A stretch of 64,000 bases of DNA from the NCBI GenBank assembly GCA_934096075.1, contig CAKOLN010000001.1:145166-209165 (forward strand). The letters are read 5' to 3'. Numbering within the stretch: the first letter of the stretch is position 1; the number at the start of each line of letters is the position of its first letter. The notes under the pieces are model-generated. The model had not been told where the DNA came from. It made no database searches and saw only the letters and a program-made list of their open reading frames with translations. This DNA comes from an uncultured Bacilli bacterium. GTDB lineage: Bacteria; Bacillota_I; Bacilli_A; RF39; UBA660. Both the position numbers and the translations under genes were made by a program. Positions 25,765 to 35,760 of the stretch are shown piece by piece.

Positions 25765-26355
25765 ATGGAACATTACTTTACAAATAATGAAAATTTAAAA
25801 AGTGAAATAAGAAAGATTAACTATAATTATAAATCTTTCTCTTTTACTTTTTTATCAGATTTAGGAGTCTTTTCTAAGGATAAGATTGATTATGGTTCTA
25901 AAGTTTTAGTAGAAAACTATTTAAAATATAATCAAGATAATAAAAAAATATTAGATGTAGGATGTGGATATGGATTTATTGGTATTGTATTATCTAAAGT
26001 TACAAATAGTTATGTAGAAATGGTTGATGTGAACAAAAGAGCATTACATTTAACCGAAAGAAATATAAACGAAAATAAAGTTAATGCTAAAGCTTATATG
26101 AGTGATGCTTACCAGAGTGTTAAAGATAAATATGATGTTATTATTACAAATCCACCTATAAGAGCAGGCAAAGAAAAGGTTTTGGAAATACTTAATGGTT
26201 CAGTTGAACATTTGAATCCTGGTGGAGAATTATGGTTTGTTATAAGAAAAGACCAGGGAGCAAAAAGTATAGTAAAAGTACTTAATAAAGAACTAATTGT
26301 TGAAAACACAGAAAAAAGTAAAGGATTTTATATTTTTCGTGCTAAAAAGTATTGA
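25765..26355 (+). CDS. ybxB: class I SAM-dependent methyltransferase, YbxB/RsmC-like
   Basis: A 196-residue methyltransferase of the RsmC (16S rRNA guanine-N2) type. It has the SAM-binding motif LDVGCGYGFIGIVLS, the acidic MVDVNKRALHLT strand and the catalytic N-P-P motif in DVIITNPPIRAGKEK. In Bacillus the same family (YbxB) sits between rplL and rpoB, as here. AAAAGGAG at 25754-25761 fixes the ATG at 25765. The precise modified base is not established for this subgroup. Confidence 0.85.
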   Translation: MEHYFTNNENLKSEIRKINYNYKSFSFTFLSDLGVFSKDKIDYGSKVLVENYLKYNQDNKKILDVGCGYGFIGIVLSKVTNSYVEMVDVNKRALHLTERNINENKVNAKAYMSDAYQSVKDKYDVIITNPPIRAGKEKVLEILNGSVEHLNPGGELWFVIRKDQGAKSIVKVLNKELIVENTEKSKGFYIFRAKKY

Positions 26356-26359
26356 AAAG

Positions 26360-26386
26360 TTTACAGTTTTCTGATAATATTATAAA
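26360..26386 (+). promoter_or_regulatory. possible rpoB promoter
   Basis: TTTACA (26360-26365) and TATAAA (26381-26386) with a 15-base spacer, in the 93-base gap before rpoB. TTGAAA (26352-26357) with TAATAT (26375-26380) is an alternative. Confidence 0.45.
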
Positions 26387-26448
26387 TTGCGATACGTGTA
26401 TTTTTTATCGTTATTGTGTTTTTAAATCTATGGAATTGGGGTGACTAA

Positions 26449-29400
26449 ATGGCTTACAAAGTTGAAAAGTTTGGTATGTCTAGAGAAAGAAGAAATTTCT
26501 CAAAATTAAAGAATAGATTTGAACTTTCAAATTTACTTGAAATTCAAAAAGATTCTTTTCAAAAATTTTTGGATGAGGGGATAAAAGAGGTATTTGAAGA
26601 TATTTTTCCAGTGGAGAGTTTCAGTGGAAGTTTATCGCTTGAATTTGGTGAATATACTTTAGAAGAACCTAGATATTCAGTTAATGAATCGAAAGAAAGA
26701 AGAGTAACATATGCTGCGCCTTTAAAAGTTAAAGCAAGATTGTTTATTAACGAAACTGGTGAAGTTAAAGAGCAAGAGGTATTCTTAGGAGATATTCCAC
26801 TTATGACAGAAAATGCATCATTTATTGTAAATGGTGTTGAAAGAGTAATTAACTGTCAATTAGTTCGTTCACCTAGTATTTATTTCAAGAGAGAAATAGA
26901 TAAAAATGGACGTAACATAATTACAAGTGAAGTTATACCTAGTAAAGGAACTTGGTTAGAGTATGAACTTGATGCTAGAAATATTTTCTATGTAAGGATA
27001 GATAGAACAAGAAAAGTTCCAATTACAACATTCTTACGTGCTTTAGGTTTGTCTAGTGATGATGATATTATTAAAGTATTTGGTGAAGATGAATATATCA
27101 CTAACACTATAGAAAAGGATTCTACTAATAATACTGATCAAGCATTAATAGAAATATATGAAAAATTAAGACCTGGAGAACCTGCTACATTGGATTCTAG
27201 TAAAAACCAATTAATAACTAGATTCTTTGATAAGTTTAGATATGATTTAGCTAAAGTAGGACGTTACAAATTTAATAGAAAGTTAAATGTTTGTGATAGA
27301 TTACTTAATAATCGTATTGGTGAAGATATAGTTGTTGATGGAGAAATTAAAGTTAAAAAAGGTACTTTAATTACTAAAGAATTATTGGAAGAAATTAAAC
27401 CAATATTTGAAAGTGGTTATGGTGTTCATGAAGTTAAAATTAATGAAGAATTAGATCAATATAATAAAATTCAAGAAGTATTAGTTTATGCTAATGATGG
27501 AACTGATAAAATCATTAAAGTTATTGGTAATGATCAAAGTATTGATACTAAGAGATTAACTATTAGTGATATTTATGCTAGTGTTAACTATTATATCAAT
27601 TTACATTATGGAGTAGGTAATTTTGATGAAATCGACCATTTAGCTAATAGACGTGTAAGACAAGGTGGAGAATTAATTCAAAATCAATTTAGAGTTGGTA
27701 TTGCTCGTATGGAAAGAGTAATTAGAGAAAGAATGACTACTCAAGATATAGATACTGTAACACCTAAGAGTTTAATAAATATTAGACCTGTTACAGCAGC
27801 TTTAAAAGAATTCTTTGGTAGTAGCCAATTATCTAAATTCATGGATCAAATTAACCCATTAGCTGAGTTATATGATAAACGTAAACTTAGTGCTTTAGGA
27901 CCTGGTGGATTATCAAGAGATAGAGCGGGTATGGACGTTCGTGATGTTAACTCATCTCACTATGGTAGAATTTGTCCAGTAGAAACTCCAGAAGGACAAA
28001 ATATTGGACTTATTACAAGTTTAGCTGGTTATGCTAAATTAAATGAATATGGATTTATAATGACTCCATATAGAAAAGTTGAAAACGGAAAACTTACTGA
28101 TGAAATAGTTTATATGACAGCAGATGAAGAAGAAAATTTCTATATTTGTCCAGCAACTATTAAAGTTAATGATAAAAACGAAATTGAAGAAGATAGTGTA
28201 CCAGTAAGATTTAATAGAGATAACTTAGTTGTAGAAAAGACTAAAGTTGATTATAGTGATGTTTCACCAAGTCAAATAGTAAGTATTACAACTAGTATGA
28301 TACCATTCCTAGAACATGATGATGCTAACCGTGCACTAATGGGTGCTAACATGCAACGTCAAGCAGTACCATTAATGGTTACTGAAGCTCCAATTGTAGG
28401 AACTGGTGTTGAAAAATATGCTGCGTTAGATTCTGGTTGTGTAATAAAATCTAAAGATGAAGGTGTAGTAGATTATGTTGATGGTAAGAAGATTGTTATT
28501 AAAAATAGTAAAGGTAAACATGAATATGAACTAATAAGTTATCAAAGAAGTAATGCTGAAACTTGTTATACTCAAAAGCCTATTGTTAAAAAAGGTGATG
28601 AAGTTAAAGTTGGAGATATTATTGCTGATGGACCTAGTACAAATGATGGAGAAATCTCTTTAGGTAAAAACTTAACAGTTGCATTCATGACTTATAATGG
28701 ATATAACTATGAAGATGCAGTTATATTAAATGAAAGAATAGTAAAAAATGATGTATTAACTTCAGTACATATAGAGATGCTAGAAGTAGAATGTCGTGAT
28801 ACTAAATTAGGACCAGAAGAATTTACAAGAGATATTCCAAATGTTAGTGAAGAAGCTCGTAGAAATCTTGATGAACATGGTATTATTAGAATTGGTACAG
28901 AAGTTAAAGAAAACGATATTTTAGTTGGTAAAATTACTCCAAAAGGAGTTCAAGAATTAACAAGTGAAGAAAAATTATTACATGCAATCTTTGGTGAAAA
29001 AACTCGTGAAGTTAGGGATACTTCATTAAGAGTACCTCATGGATCTAGTGGTATAGTACATGATGTACAAGTATTTACTAAAGATAACTCAGATGAATTA
29101 CCTGCTGGTGTAATTAAGATTATTAGAATTTATCTAATAAAGAAAAGAAAGATGCAAGTAGGAGATAAGATGAGTGGTCGTCATGGTAATAAAGGTGTAG
29201 TAAGTTTAGTATTACCTGAAGAAGATATGCCTTATTTACCAGATGGAAGAACAGTTGATGTAATACTTAACCCATTAGGTGTTCCATCTCGTATGAACCT
29301 TGGACAAATTCTTGAAGTACACTTAGGAATGGCTGCTAAAACATTAGGTGTTCATATTGCAACTCCAGTATTCGATAGTGCTACTGAAGAAGATATAGTT

Positions 29401-30051
29401 AATATGACAAAAGAAGCTAAACTTGATCCTGACTATAAGACATGGTTATATGATGGACGTACAGGTGAAAGATTTGACAAACGTGTTAATGTAGGTGTCA
29501 TGTATATGATTAAACTTAACCACATGGTTGATGATAAGATGCATGCTCGTTCTACTGGACCTTACAGTTTAGTAACACAACAACCTCTTGGTGGTAAAGC
29601 ACAATTTGGTGGTCAAAGATTTGGTGAAATGGAAGTTTGGGCATTATATGCTTATGGTGCTGCTCACATTTTACAAGAAGTATTAACTATTAAGTCAGAT
29701 GACGTTTTAGGACGTGTTAAGGTATATGAACAACTAGTTAAAGGTAAACCAGTTGATCAAGCAGGAGTTCCAGAATCATTTAGAGTTCTAATTAAAGAGT
29801 TCCAAGCTTTAGGTTTAGATATTAGTGTATTAACTAAAGATGGATTTAAAGATGTAAAAGAACTTGAAAAAGAAGAAAGTGATGAAGATACTCCAGTAAA
29901 CATTGATGAAATAGATACAAGCAAAGAAGAAATAGTTGAAGAACCACAAGAAGATGACTTTGATGATGAAGATGATGAGTTTGAAGATGAGTATGACTCA
30001 TTAGATGATTTAGAATATGATGAAAGTGATATGGAAGAAGGTGAAGAATAA
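26449..30051 (+). CDS. rpoB: RNA polymerase beta subunit
   Basis: Beta subunit of RNA polymerase, 1200 residues and full length. The rifampicin-pocket region reads SSQLSKFMDQINPLAEL then YDKRKLSALGPGG. Relative to E. coli numbering it has Lys at Q513 (residue 463 here), Asp at H526 (residue 476) and Lys at R529. The active-site segments GYNYEDAVILNE and MQVGDKMSGRHGNKG are intact. The C-terminus carries an unusual acidic tail of about 60 residues (runs of D and E) after the normal beta end. GGGGTGA precedes the ATG. rpoC overlaps its stop by one base. Confidence 0.98.
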   Translation: MAYKVEKFGMSRERRNFSKLKNRFELSNLLEIQKDSFQKFLDEGIKEVFEDIFPVESFSGSLSLEFGEYTLEEPRYSVNESKERRVTYAAPLKVKARLFINETGEVKEQEVFLGDIPLMTENASFIVNGVERVINCQLVRSPSIYFKREIDKNGRNIITSEVIPSKGTWLEYELDARNIFYVRIDRTRKVPITTFLRALGLSSDDDIIKVFGEDEYITNTIEKDSTNNTDQALIEIYEKLRPGEPATLDSSKNQLITRFFDKFRYDLAKVGRYKFNRKLNVCDRLLNNRIGEDIVVDGEIKVKKGTLITKELLEEIKPIFESGYGVHEVKINEELDQYNKIQEVLVYANDGTDKIIKVIGNDQSIDTKRLTISDIYASVNYYINLHYGVGNFDEIDHLANRRVRQGGELIQNQFRVGIARMERVIRERMTTQDIDTVTPKSLINIRPVTAALKEFFGSSQLSKFMDQINPLAELYDKRKLSALGPGGLSRDRAGMDVRDVNSSHYGRICPVETPEGQNIGLITSLAGYAKLNEYGFIMTPYRKVENGKLTDEIVYMTADEEENFYICPATIKVNDKNEIEEDSVPVRFNRDNLVVEKTKVDYSDVSPSQIVSITTSMIPFLEHDDANRALMGANMQRQAVPLMVTEAPIVGTGVEKYAALDSGCVIKSKDEGVVDYVDGKKIVIKNSKGKHEYELISYQRSNAETCYTQKPIVKKGDEVKVGDIIADGPSTNDGEISLGKNLTVAFMTYNGYNYEDAVILNERIVKNDVLTSVHIEMLEVECRDTKLGPEEFTRDIPNVSEEARRNLDEHGIIRIGTEVKENDILVGKITPKGVQELTSEEKLLHAIFGEKTREVRDTSLRVPHGSSGIVHDVQVFTKDNSDELPAGVIKIIRIYLIKKRKMQVGDKMSGRHGNKGVVSLVLPEEDMPYLPDGRTVDVILNPLGVPSRMNLGQILEVHLGMAAKTLGVHIATPVFDSATEEDIVNMTKEAKLDPDYKTWLYDGRTGERFDKRVNVGVMYMIKLNHMVDDKMHARSTGPYSLVTQQPLGGKAQFGGQRFGEMEVWALYAYGAAHILQEVLTIKSDDVLGRVKVYEQLVKGKPVDQAGVPESFRVLIKEFQALGLDISVLTKDGFKDVKELEKEESDEDTPVNIDEIDTSKEEIVEEPQEDDFDDEDDEFEDEYDSLDDLEYDESDMEEGEE

Positions 30052-33000
30052 TGATGGATGTTAATTTATTTGAAGGAATTAGAATCGGTATCGCTTCACC
30101 TGAAAAAATCCGTTCATGGAGTTATGGAGAAGTTAAAAAGCCTGAAACTATAAATTATAGAACACTTCGTCCTGAAAGAGATGGATTATATTGTGAAAAA
30201 ATATTTGGTCCAACAAAGGATTTTGAATGTGCTTGTGGAAAATATAAAAGATTAAGATATAAAAATGTAGTGTGTGATAGATGTGGAGTTGAAGTAACTC
30301 GTTCTAAAGTAAGACGTGAGAGAATGGGGCATATAGAACTTGCAACTCCTGTTGCTCACATTTGGTATACTAAAGGTGTACCACCTAAAATAGGACTAGT
30401 ACTTGATATGTCTCCAAGAGATATTGAAGAAGTAATTTATTTCGTAAGTTATGTTGTATTAGACCCAGGTAATGCTCCTCTTGAAAAGAAACAAACTTTA
30501 TCTGATAAAGAATATCGTGCATATTATGAAAAATATGGAAACACTTTTAAAGTAGGAATGGGTGCTGAAGCAATTAAAACTTTATTGAGTGAAGTAGATC
30601 TTGAAAAAGAAGTAGAAAGCTTAAAGAAAGAAATAGATGCTAGTCAAGGACAAAAGAAATTAAGATTAGTTAAAAGAGTAGATTGCTTACAAAGTTTTAT
30701 TGAAAGTGGAAATAGACCAGAATGGATGATATTAGATGTACTTCCAGTATTACCACCTGATTTAAGACCAATGATACAATTACCTGGTGGAAGATTTGCA
30801 ACAAGTGATTTAAATGATTTATATAGAAGAATTATTAATAGAAATAATCGTCTTAAGAAATTATTAGAACTTGGTGCTCCTACAATTATTGTACAAAATG
30901 AAAAACGTATGCTTCAAGAAGCAGTAGATGCTTTAATTGATAATGGTAGACGTGGAAGAAGTGTACAAGGTGTAGGAAATAGACCTTTAAAATCATTATC
31001 AAGTATGCTTAAAGGTAAACAAGGTAGATTTAGACAAAACCTATTAGGTAAACGTGTAGACTACTCAGGTCGTTCTGTTATTGCAGTAGGACCATCATTA
31101 AAGATGTATGAGTGTGGTATTCCAAAAGAAATGGCTCTTGAGTTGTTTAAACCTCATGTTATACATGAATTAGTTGAAAGAGAATTAGCTCATAATATTA
31201 AAGGTGCTAAAAAATTAATAGATGCTCAAGATGAAAGAGTATGGGATATTGTAGAAGAAGTTATTAAAGAACATCCAGTATTACTTAACCGTGCTCCAAC
31301 TCTACATAGATTAGGTATTCAAGCATTTGAACCTAAACTAGTAGGTGGTAAGGCTTTAAGATTACATCCACTTGTTTGTACAGCATTTAATGCTGACTTC
31401 GATGGAGACCAAATGGCAGTTCACGTTCCATTAAGTGAAGAAGCTCAATCTGAAGCAAGATTATTAATGTTAGGTGCTAACAATATCTTATCTCCTAAAG
31501 ATGGAAGCCCAATTGTTACTCCAGGACAAGATATGGTATTAGGTAACTATTACTTAACTCTTGAGATTGCTGGATTAGAGCATGAAGGTAAAGCTTATAA
31601 AAATTCAAATGAAGCATTAATGGACTATGAAAGAAGAAATATAACTCTACACACTAGAATATGTATTCCTGCTAAAAGTTTTACTCATAAAATATGGGCA
31701 GATGCTAATATTGATAAATACTTAGTAACTACTCCTGGTAAAATAATATTTAATGAAATATTACCTGATGCATTTCCTTATGTAAATGAAGCAAGTAAAG
31801 AAAATTTTGAAGGATTAACTCCAGATATTTACTTTATTGAAAAAGGTGAAAATTTACCAGAAAGAGTAAAAGAAATTCCTGTAGCTAAAGGATTTGTTAA
31901 GAAAGACTTAGAAAAATTAATAGCACAAATATTTAAGAGATTTAAAACAACTGAAACTAGTATATTCCTAGATAAACTTAAAAACCAAGGATTTAAATTC
32001 AGTACATTATCTGGTATTACATTTAGTTTAAGTGATATTCCAGTATCTGATTTTAAAGAAAAGATTATAAACGATACACAAGAAACTGTAGATAAAGTAA
32101 ATAAACAATATAAACGTGGTTTAATTACTGATGAAGAAAGACATAGAAAAGTTGTTGATTTATGGTTAAATGCTACTAAAGATGTTCAAAAAGCAGTTAT
32201 GGATGAAATGGATAAGGAAAAAGATTCTAATCCACTTGCTATGATATTTACTTCTAAAGCCAGAGGTAATGCTTCTCAATTAGGACAACTTAGTGGTATG
32301 CGTGGAATTATGGCTAAGCCAGATGGTGAAGAAGTAGAAATTCCTATTACTGCGTCATTTAAAGAAGGACTTGATGTGCAAGAATTCTTCTTAAGTAGCC
32401 ATGGTTCAAGAAAAGGTACTGCTGATACTGCTCTTAAGACAGCTGATGCTGGTTACTTAACTCGTAGACTTGTTGATGTAGTACAAGATTTAATTATTAA
32501 AGAAGAAGATTGTGGAACTATTCAAGGACTTGAAGTTAGTGCATTTATTGATGATAAATCAGGTAGTGTACTAGAAAGTTTTGAAGAAAGAATAGTTGGT
32601 AGATTTACTAATCAAAAGGTTATTAATCCTGAAACTAAAGAAGTTATTATTGGTAAAGGTGAATTAATCACTGAACATATAGCTAAGAAAATAGTTAAGG
32701 CTGGTATAACTAAGATTGAAATTAGAAGTGTATTAACATGTAAGACTCATAATGGATTGTGTCAAAAATGTTATGGACGTAACCTTGCTACTGGTAATGT
32801 TGTAGAAATAGGTGAAGCAGTAGGTATTATGGCTGCTCAAAGTATCGGTGAACCTGGTACACAACTTACAATGCGTACATTCCATACTGGTGGTGTTGCT
32901 GGTGCAGATGATATCACACAAGGTCTTCCTCGTGTAGAAGAATTATTTGAAGCAAGAACTCCAAAAGCAAAAGCAACTATTGCTGAAATTGGTGGTAAAG

Positions 33001-33737
33001 TTACAAAGATACAAGAAGATAAAGGTAAATTTAAGATTTACATTACAAATGATGTTGAAGTTAGAGAACATGTAACACTATATAATGCTAAACTAAGAGT
33101 TGAAAAAGGACAAATGGTTGAAGCAGGACAAGCACTTACTGAAGGAAGTATAAGTCCAAAGGAATTATTAGCTGTTACTGATCCAACAACAGTTCAAGAA
33201 TATATTTTAAGAGAAATTCAAAAAGTATATAAGAGTCAAGGTGTTGATGTTTCTGATAAGCATATTGAAACAGTTGTTAAGAGAATGATTAACAAAATTA
33301 AGATTACTGATCAAGGTGATACTGACTTTGTTGAAGGTACAGCAGTTTCAATTAGAGAATTTACTGAAAGAAATAAACCTTATATCCTAGAAGGAAAAGT
33401 ACCTGCAAGTGGTAAAGCTGTAATGCTTGGTATCACTAAAGCAAGTTTAGAGACTGATTCATTCTTAAGTGCTGCATCATTCCAAGAAACTACAAGAATC
33501 TTAACTGATGCTGCTGTAAGAGGTAAAGTTGACCATCTAAATGGATTAAAAGAAAATGTTATCTTAGGTAAATTAATTCCTGCTGGAACTGGTGCTAAAG
33601 AATATTCTAATATTGAATTAATGTTAGAAAAAGAATTCTTAAGTGATGATCCATCAGAAGTACTAGAAGAAACATTCTTAACTGATACAAAAGAAGAGAC
33701 TACAGAAGTAAAAGAAAACAAAGAAGATGCTGAATAA
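30051..33737 (+). CDS. rpoC: RNA polymerase beta' subunit
   Basis: Beta' subunit, 1228 residues. It has the N-terminal zinc-binding cysteines (CACGKYKRLRYKNVVCDRCG), the catalytic NADFDGD (447-453) holding the Mg ions, the trigger-loop region MRTFHTGGVA and the second zinc site (CKTHNGLCQKCYG). The C-terminus is acidic (about 30 residues). It starts at the ATG overlapping the rpoB stop; a second ATG is the next codon. The 3' end and terminator are partly repeated 1 kb downstream. Confidence 0.98.
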   Translation: MMDVNLFEGIRIGIASPEKIRSWSYGEVKKPETINYRTLRPERDGLYCEKIFGPTKDFECACGKYKRLRYKNVVCDRCGVEVTRSKVRRERMGHIELATPVAHIWYTKGVPPKIGLVLDMSPRDIEEVIYFVSYVVLDPGNAPLEKKQTLSDKEYRAYYEKYGNTFKVGMGAEAIKTLLSEVDLEKEVESLKKEIDASQGQKKLRLVKRVDCLQSFIESGNRPEWMILDVLPVLPPDLRPMIQLPGGRFATSDLNDLYRRIINRNNRLKKLLELGAPTIIVQNEKRMLQEAVDALIDNGRRGRSVQGVGNRPLKSLSSMLKGKQGRFRQNLLGKRVDYSGRSVIAVGPSLKMYECGIPKEMALELFKPHVIHELVERELAHNIKGAKKLIDAQDERVWDIVEEVIKEHPVLLNRAPTLHRLGIQAFEPKLVGGKALRLHPLVCTAFNADFDGDQMAVHVPLSEEAQSEARLLMLGANNILSPKDGSPIVTPGQDMVLGNYYLTLEIAGLEHEGKAYKNSNEALMDYERRNITLHTRICIPAKSFTHKIWADANIDKYLVTTPGKIIFNEILPDAFPYVNEASKENFEGLTPDIYFIEKGENLPERVKEIPVAKGFVKKDLEKLIAQIFKRFKTTETSIFLDKLKNQGFKFSTLSGITFSLSDIPVSDFKEKIINDTQETVDKVNKQYKRGLITDEERHRKVVDLWLNATKDVQKAVMDEMDKEKDSNPLAMIFTSKARGNASQLGQLSGMRGIMAKPDGEEVEIPITASFKEGLDVQEFFLSSHGSRKGTADTALKTADAGYLTRRLVDVVQDLIIKEEDCGTIQGLEVSAFIDDKSGSVLESFEERIVGRFTNQKVINPETKEVIIGKGELITEHIAKKIVKAGITKIEIRSVLTCKTHNGLCQKCYGRNLATGNVVEIGEAVGIMAAQSIGEPGTQLTMRTFHTGGVAGADDITQGLPRVEELFEARTPKAKATIAEIGGKVTKIQEDKGKFKIYITNDVEVREHVTLYNAKLRVEKGQMVEAGQALTEGSISPKELLAVTDPTTVQEYILREIQKVYKSQGVDVSDKHIETVVKRMINKIKITDQGDTDFVEGTAVSIREFTERNKPYILEGKVPASGKAVMLGITKASLETDSFLSAASFQETTRILTDAAVRGKVDHLNGLKENVILGKLIPAGTGAKEYSNIELMLEKEFLSDDPSEVLEETFLTDTKEETTEVKENKEDAE

Positions 33738-33755
33738 GTGTCTTCTTTTATTTTA
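33720..33755 (+). terminator. rpoC terminator
   Basis: AAAGAAGA and TCTTCTTT form an 8-bp stem over a 13-base loop, then TATTTTA. The 5' arm lies in the last rpoC codons. Confidence 0.7.
33725..33744 (+). repeat. 20-bp direct repeat at the rpoC 3' end, copy 1
   Basis: AGATGCTGAATAAGTGTCTT, spanning the last rpoC codons, the TAA stop and the terminator loop. An exact copy is at 34753-34772. Confidence 0.9.
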
Positions 33756-33773
33756 CACAATATATTTTTTAAT

Positions 33774-33802
33774 TTGACTTACTTAAGCTATATTAGTAAA
33801 AT
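33774..33802 (+). promoter_or_regulatory. promoter of the phospholipase C-like gene
   Basis: TTGACT (33774-33779), 17-base spacer, TAAAAT (33797-33802), 27 bases before the ATG. Confidence 0.75.
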
Positions 33803-33828
33803 TATAGTTAGTAATAAAGGGGGATTAT

Positions 33829-34737
33829 ATGCCAGCTTATTTATCACATGCGATTATGGGAGAAGATTTACATAAAAAAAGTGAATCTGATGAAAAATTG
33901 TTTAAAGTATCAGTTAAAAAAGAAAGTTTAAAAGCAAATAGTATAGGACAAGATTTATCAATAGTGTCAAATACTTTAAACAAATATGATGCACATAACT
34001 TTAATACTAAATTGTTTTTTATGAATTTAGTTAAATATATTAAAGATAATAAACTTTATGAAAATGAATGTGTTATGTCTTTATTATATGGACAAATTGC
34101 GCATTATTTTCTAGATGTTAATACGCATCCATTAATTTATTATATCGAAACCGGATGTAAATCACCTAATGCTATATCTTCTCATATGTTAGTTGAAGGT
34201 TACTTAAGTTCATATATGGCAGAAAAAATTTTAGGTAAAGATTATATGAGTTTGAAAGGTTCTTATTTAGGGCATTTAGATTTAACTGATAAAGAAGTAC
34301 AAGATTTAATAAAATGGGTTTATATGAAAACATATGGAGATAAACAAGCTTTATTTAGTTATAAGTCAGAATTTTCTGCACTTAAGTTTGTTGAAGATAT
34401 TACTATAAATTCTCATTTAAGTTCAAAAGAAAAGTTAATTAAAGTATCTAAATTTAGAGAATTTTTAGAAATGAATAAATTATCACTAGGTGAAATAACA
34501 AATGATTCTAATGCTACTTGGACAAATCCACAAACTAATGAAAGACATAGCGAGAGTTTTATGGAACTTTATGACAAATCAATTACTGAATCTCAAGAAG
34601 CTATTTCTAAAGTAAACGGATTCATTTATGATGGTAATAGTATAGATACATTAAATTCGGTATTTACTGATTTATCATTTGATACTGGAGTATCTTGTTC
34701 TCTAGGTAAAGATTTAAAATATGTGAGAAAAATATAA
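33829..34737 (+). CDS. zinc-dependent phospholipase C-like protein
   Basis: 302 residues resembling the all-helical zinc-dependent phospholipase C/S1-P1 fold. Likely metal ligands are in LSHAIMG (N-terminus), QDLSIVS, YDAHNF, the core GQIAHYFLDVNTHP and SSHMLVEGYL. The family hydrolyses phospholipids or related phosphodiesters, but many bacterial members in this form (starting MPAYLSH, no signal peptide) are uncharacterised and may be cytoplasmic. AAAGGGGG precedes the start. It is bracketed by 20-bp repeats of the rpoC end, which suggests insertion or duplication. Confidence 0.75.
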   Translation: MPAYLSHAIMGEDLHKKSESDEKLFKVSVKKESLKANSIGQDLSIVSNTLNKYDAHNFNTKLFFMNLVKYIKDNKLYENECVMSLLYGQIAHYFLDVNTHPLIYYIETGCKSPNAISSHMLVEGYLSSYMAEKILGKDYMSLKGSYLGHLDLTDKEVQDLIKWVYMKTYGDKQALFSYKSEFSALKFVEDITINSHLSSKEKLIKVSKFREFLEMNKLSLGEITNDSNATWTNPQTNERHSESFMELYDKSITESQEAISKVNGFIYDGNSIDTLNSVFTDLSFDTGVSCSLGKDLKYVRKI

Positions 34738-34752
34738 GTAATTAAAGTTAAG

Positions 34753-34772
34753 AGATGCTGAATAAGTGTCTT
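34753..34772 (+). repeat. 20-bp direct repeat of the rpoC 3' end, copy 2
   Basis: Exact copy of 33725-33744, now after the phospholipase-like gene and followed by TTTTCTTTTTTC. It may serve as a weak terminator, as only a 4-bp AAGA/TCTT stem remains. Confidence 0.9.
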
Positions 34773-34818
34773 TTTTCTTTTTTCAAAATGTAGTATACTT
34801 ATTATAGTAGGTGAGAAT

Positions 34819-35283
34819 ATGGAAGATATAGTAGATAAATTAATATTAAATAATAAAACTATAAGCATAATGGAAAGTTGTACTGGTGGTTTTGTAGCAA
34901 GTTCAATAACTAATGTTAGTGGTTCGAGTAAAATATTTAAGTTTGGTGCTGTTACTTATTCTAATGAATATAAAATTAGAATGGGTGTAAATGAAGATGT
35001 TATTAATGAATATTCAGTTTATAGTATTGAAACAGCTAAAGAAATGAGTAAAAAAATATCTGATTTTACTAATAGTGACTATGGGGTAGGAGTAACTGGT
35101 ACTATTAATGAAATAGATCCTAATAATATTAGTAAAAGTATAAGTAAAGTTTACTTAAGTGTTTATATAAAGTCTAGTGATGAATATTTAACTAAATGTA
35201 TAAATACTATAAAAGCATCAAGAATAGAAAATAAAGAATATATTACCAAAAATATAGTTGAAATGTTAAGGAGTGTTTTATGA
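34819..35283 (+). CDS. CinA C-terminal domain protein (nicotinamide-nucleotide amidohydrolase, PncC-like)
   Basis: PncC deamidates nicotinamide mononucleotide to nicotinate mononucleotide in NAD recycling. The 154-residue product is the stand-alone C-terminal domain, with the ESCTGGFVASSITNVSGSS motif near the N-terminus, FGAVTYSNEYK and the GVTGT strand. No MoaB-like N-terminal half is present, and none is expected for this form. TAGGTGAG precedes the start. The next gene overlaps by four bases. Confidence 0.85.
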   Translation: MEDIVDKLILNNKTISIMESCTGGFVASSITNVSGSSKIFKFGAVTYSNEYKIRMGVNEDVINEYSVYSIETAKEMSKKISDFTNSDYGVGVTGTINEIDPNNISKSISKVYLSVYIKSSDEYLTKCINTIKASRIENKEYITKNIVEMLRSVL

Positions 35284-35759
35284 AAATAATAAAGTCTTTT
35301 TTGACAAATGATGTAATTGATATAATAATAAATATAGATAAAACTTTTTATGATAAAGTTAATGATGAAAGATGGTATAAAGAAAGATATAATAGATTTC
35401 ATTATGCTTATATACTTATGGATGAAGAAAAACCTGTTGGATATATTTTATCAGTTCCAATAAGAAAGCAATTATATGATGCAATTAAGAGTGGTGTATT
35501 AATTAATGATACTGATGTTAATCCTAATATGATAGTGAATGAATCTTATTATAATTACATTACTTCTTGTGTTATATTAGAAGAGTATAGAAATAAGGGT
35601 TATGGTAAAAATTTACTTGAAACATTACTTCAAAATGGAAGAGGCTTTTATATAGCATTAACTATTAGTAATAATGGTTATAAGTTAGCTAGAACTTACA
35701 TGGATGAGATGTTAAAGATTAATAATTTAATGTATGTGTTTGAAAAGGAAATAGATTAA
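35280..35759 (+). CDS. GNAT-family N-acetyltransferase
   Basis: 159 residues of GNAT fold. The acetyl-CoA binding motif A is in CVILEEYRNKGYGKNLLETL (EEYRNKGYGK), with a beta bulge at VGYILSVPIRK. The substrate cannot be told from sequence. It overlaps the PncC-like gene by ATGA and is followed by the hydrolase gene after one base, so it is in the same operon. Confidence 0.78.
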   Translation: MKIIKSFLTNDVIDIIINIDKTFYDKVNDERWYKERYNRFHYAYILMDEEKPVGYILSVPIRKQLYDAIKSGVLINDTDVNPNMIVNESYYNYITSCVILEEYRNKGYGKNLLETLLQNGRGFYIALTISNNGYKLARTYMDEMLKINNLMYVFEKEID

Positions 35760-35760
35760 A

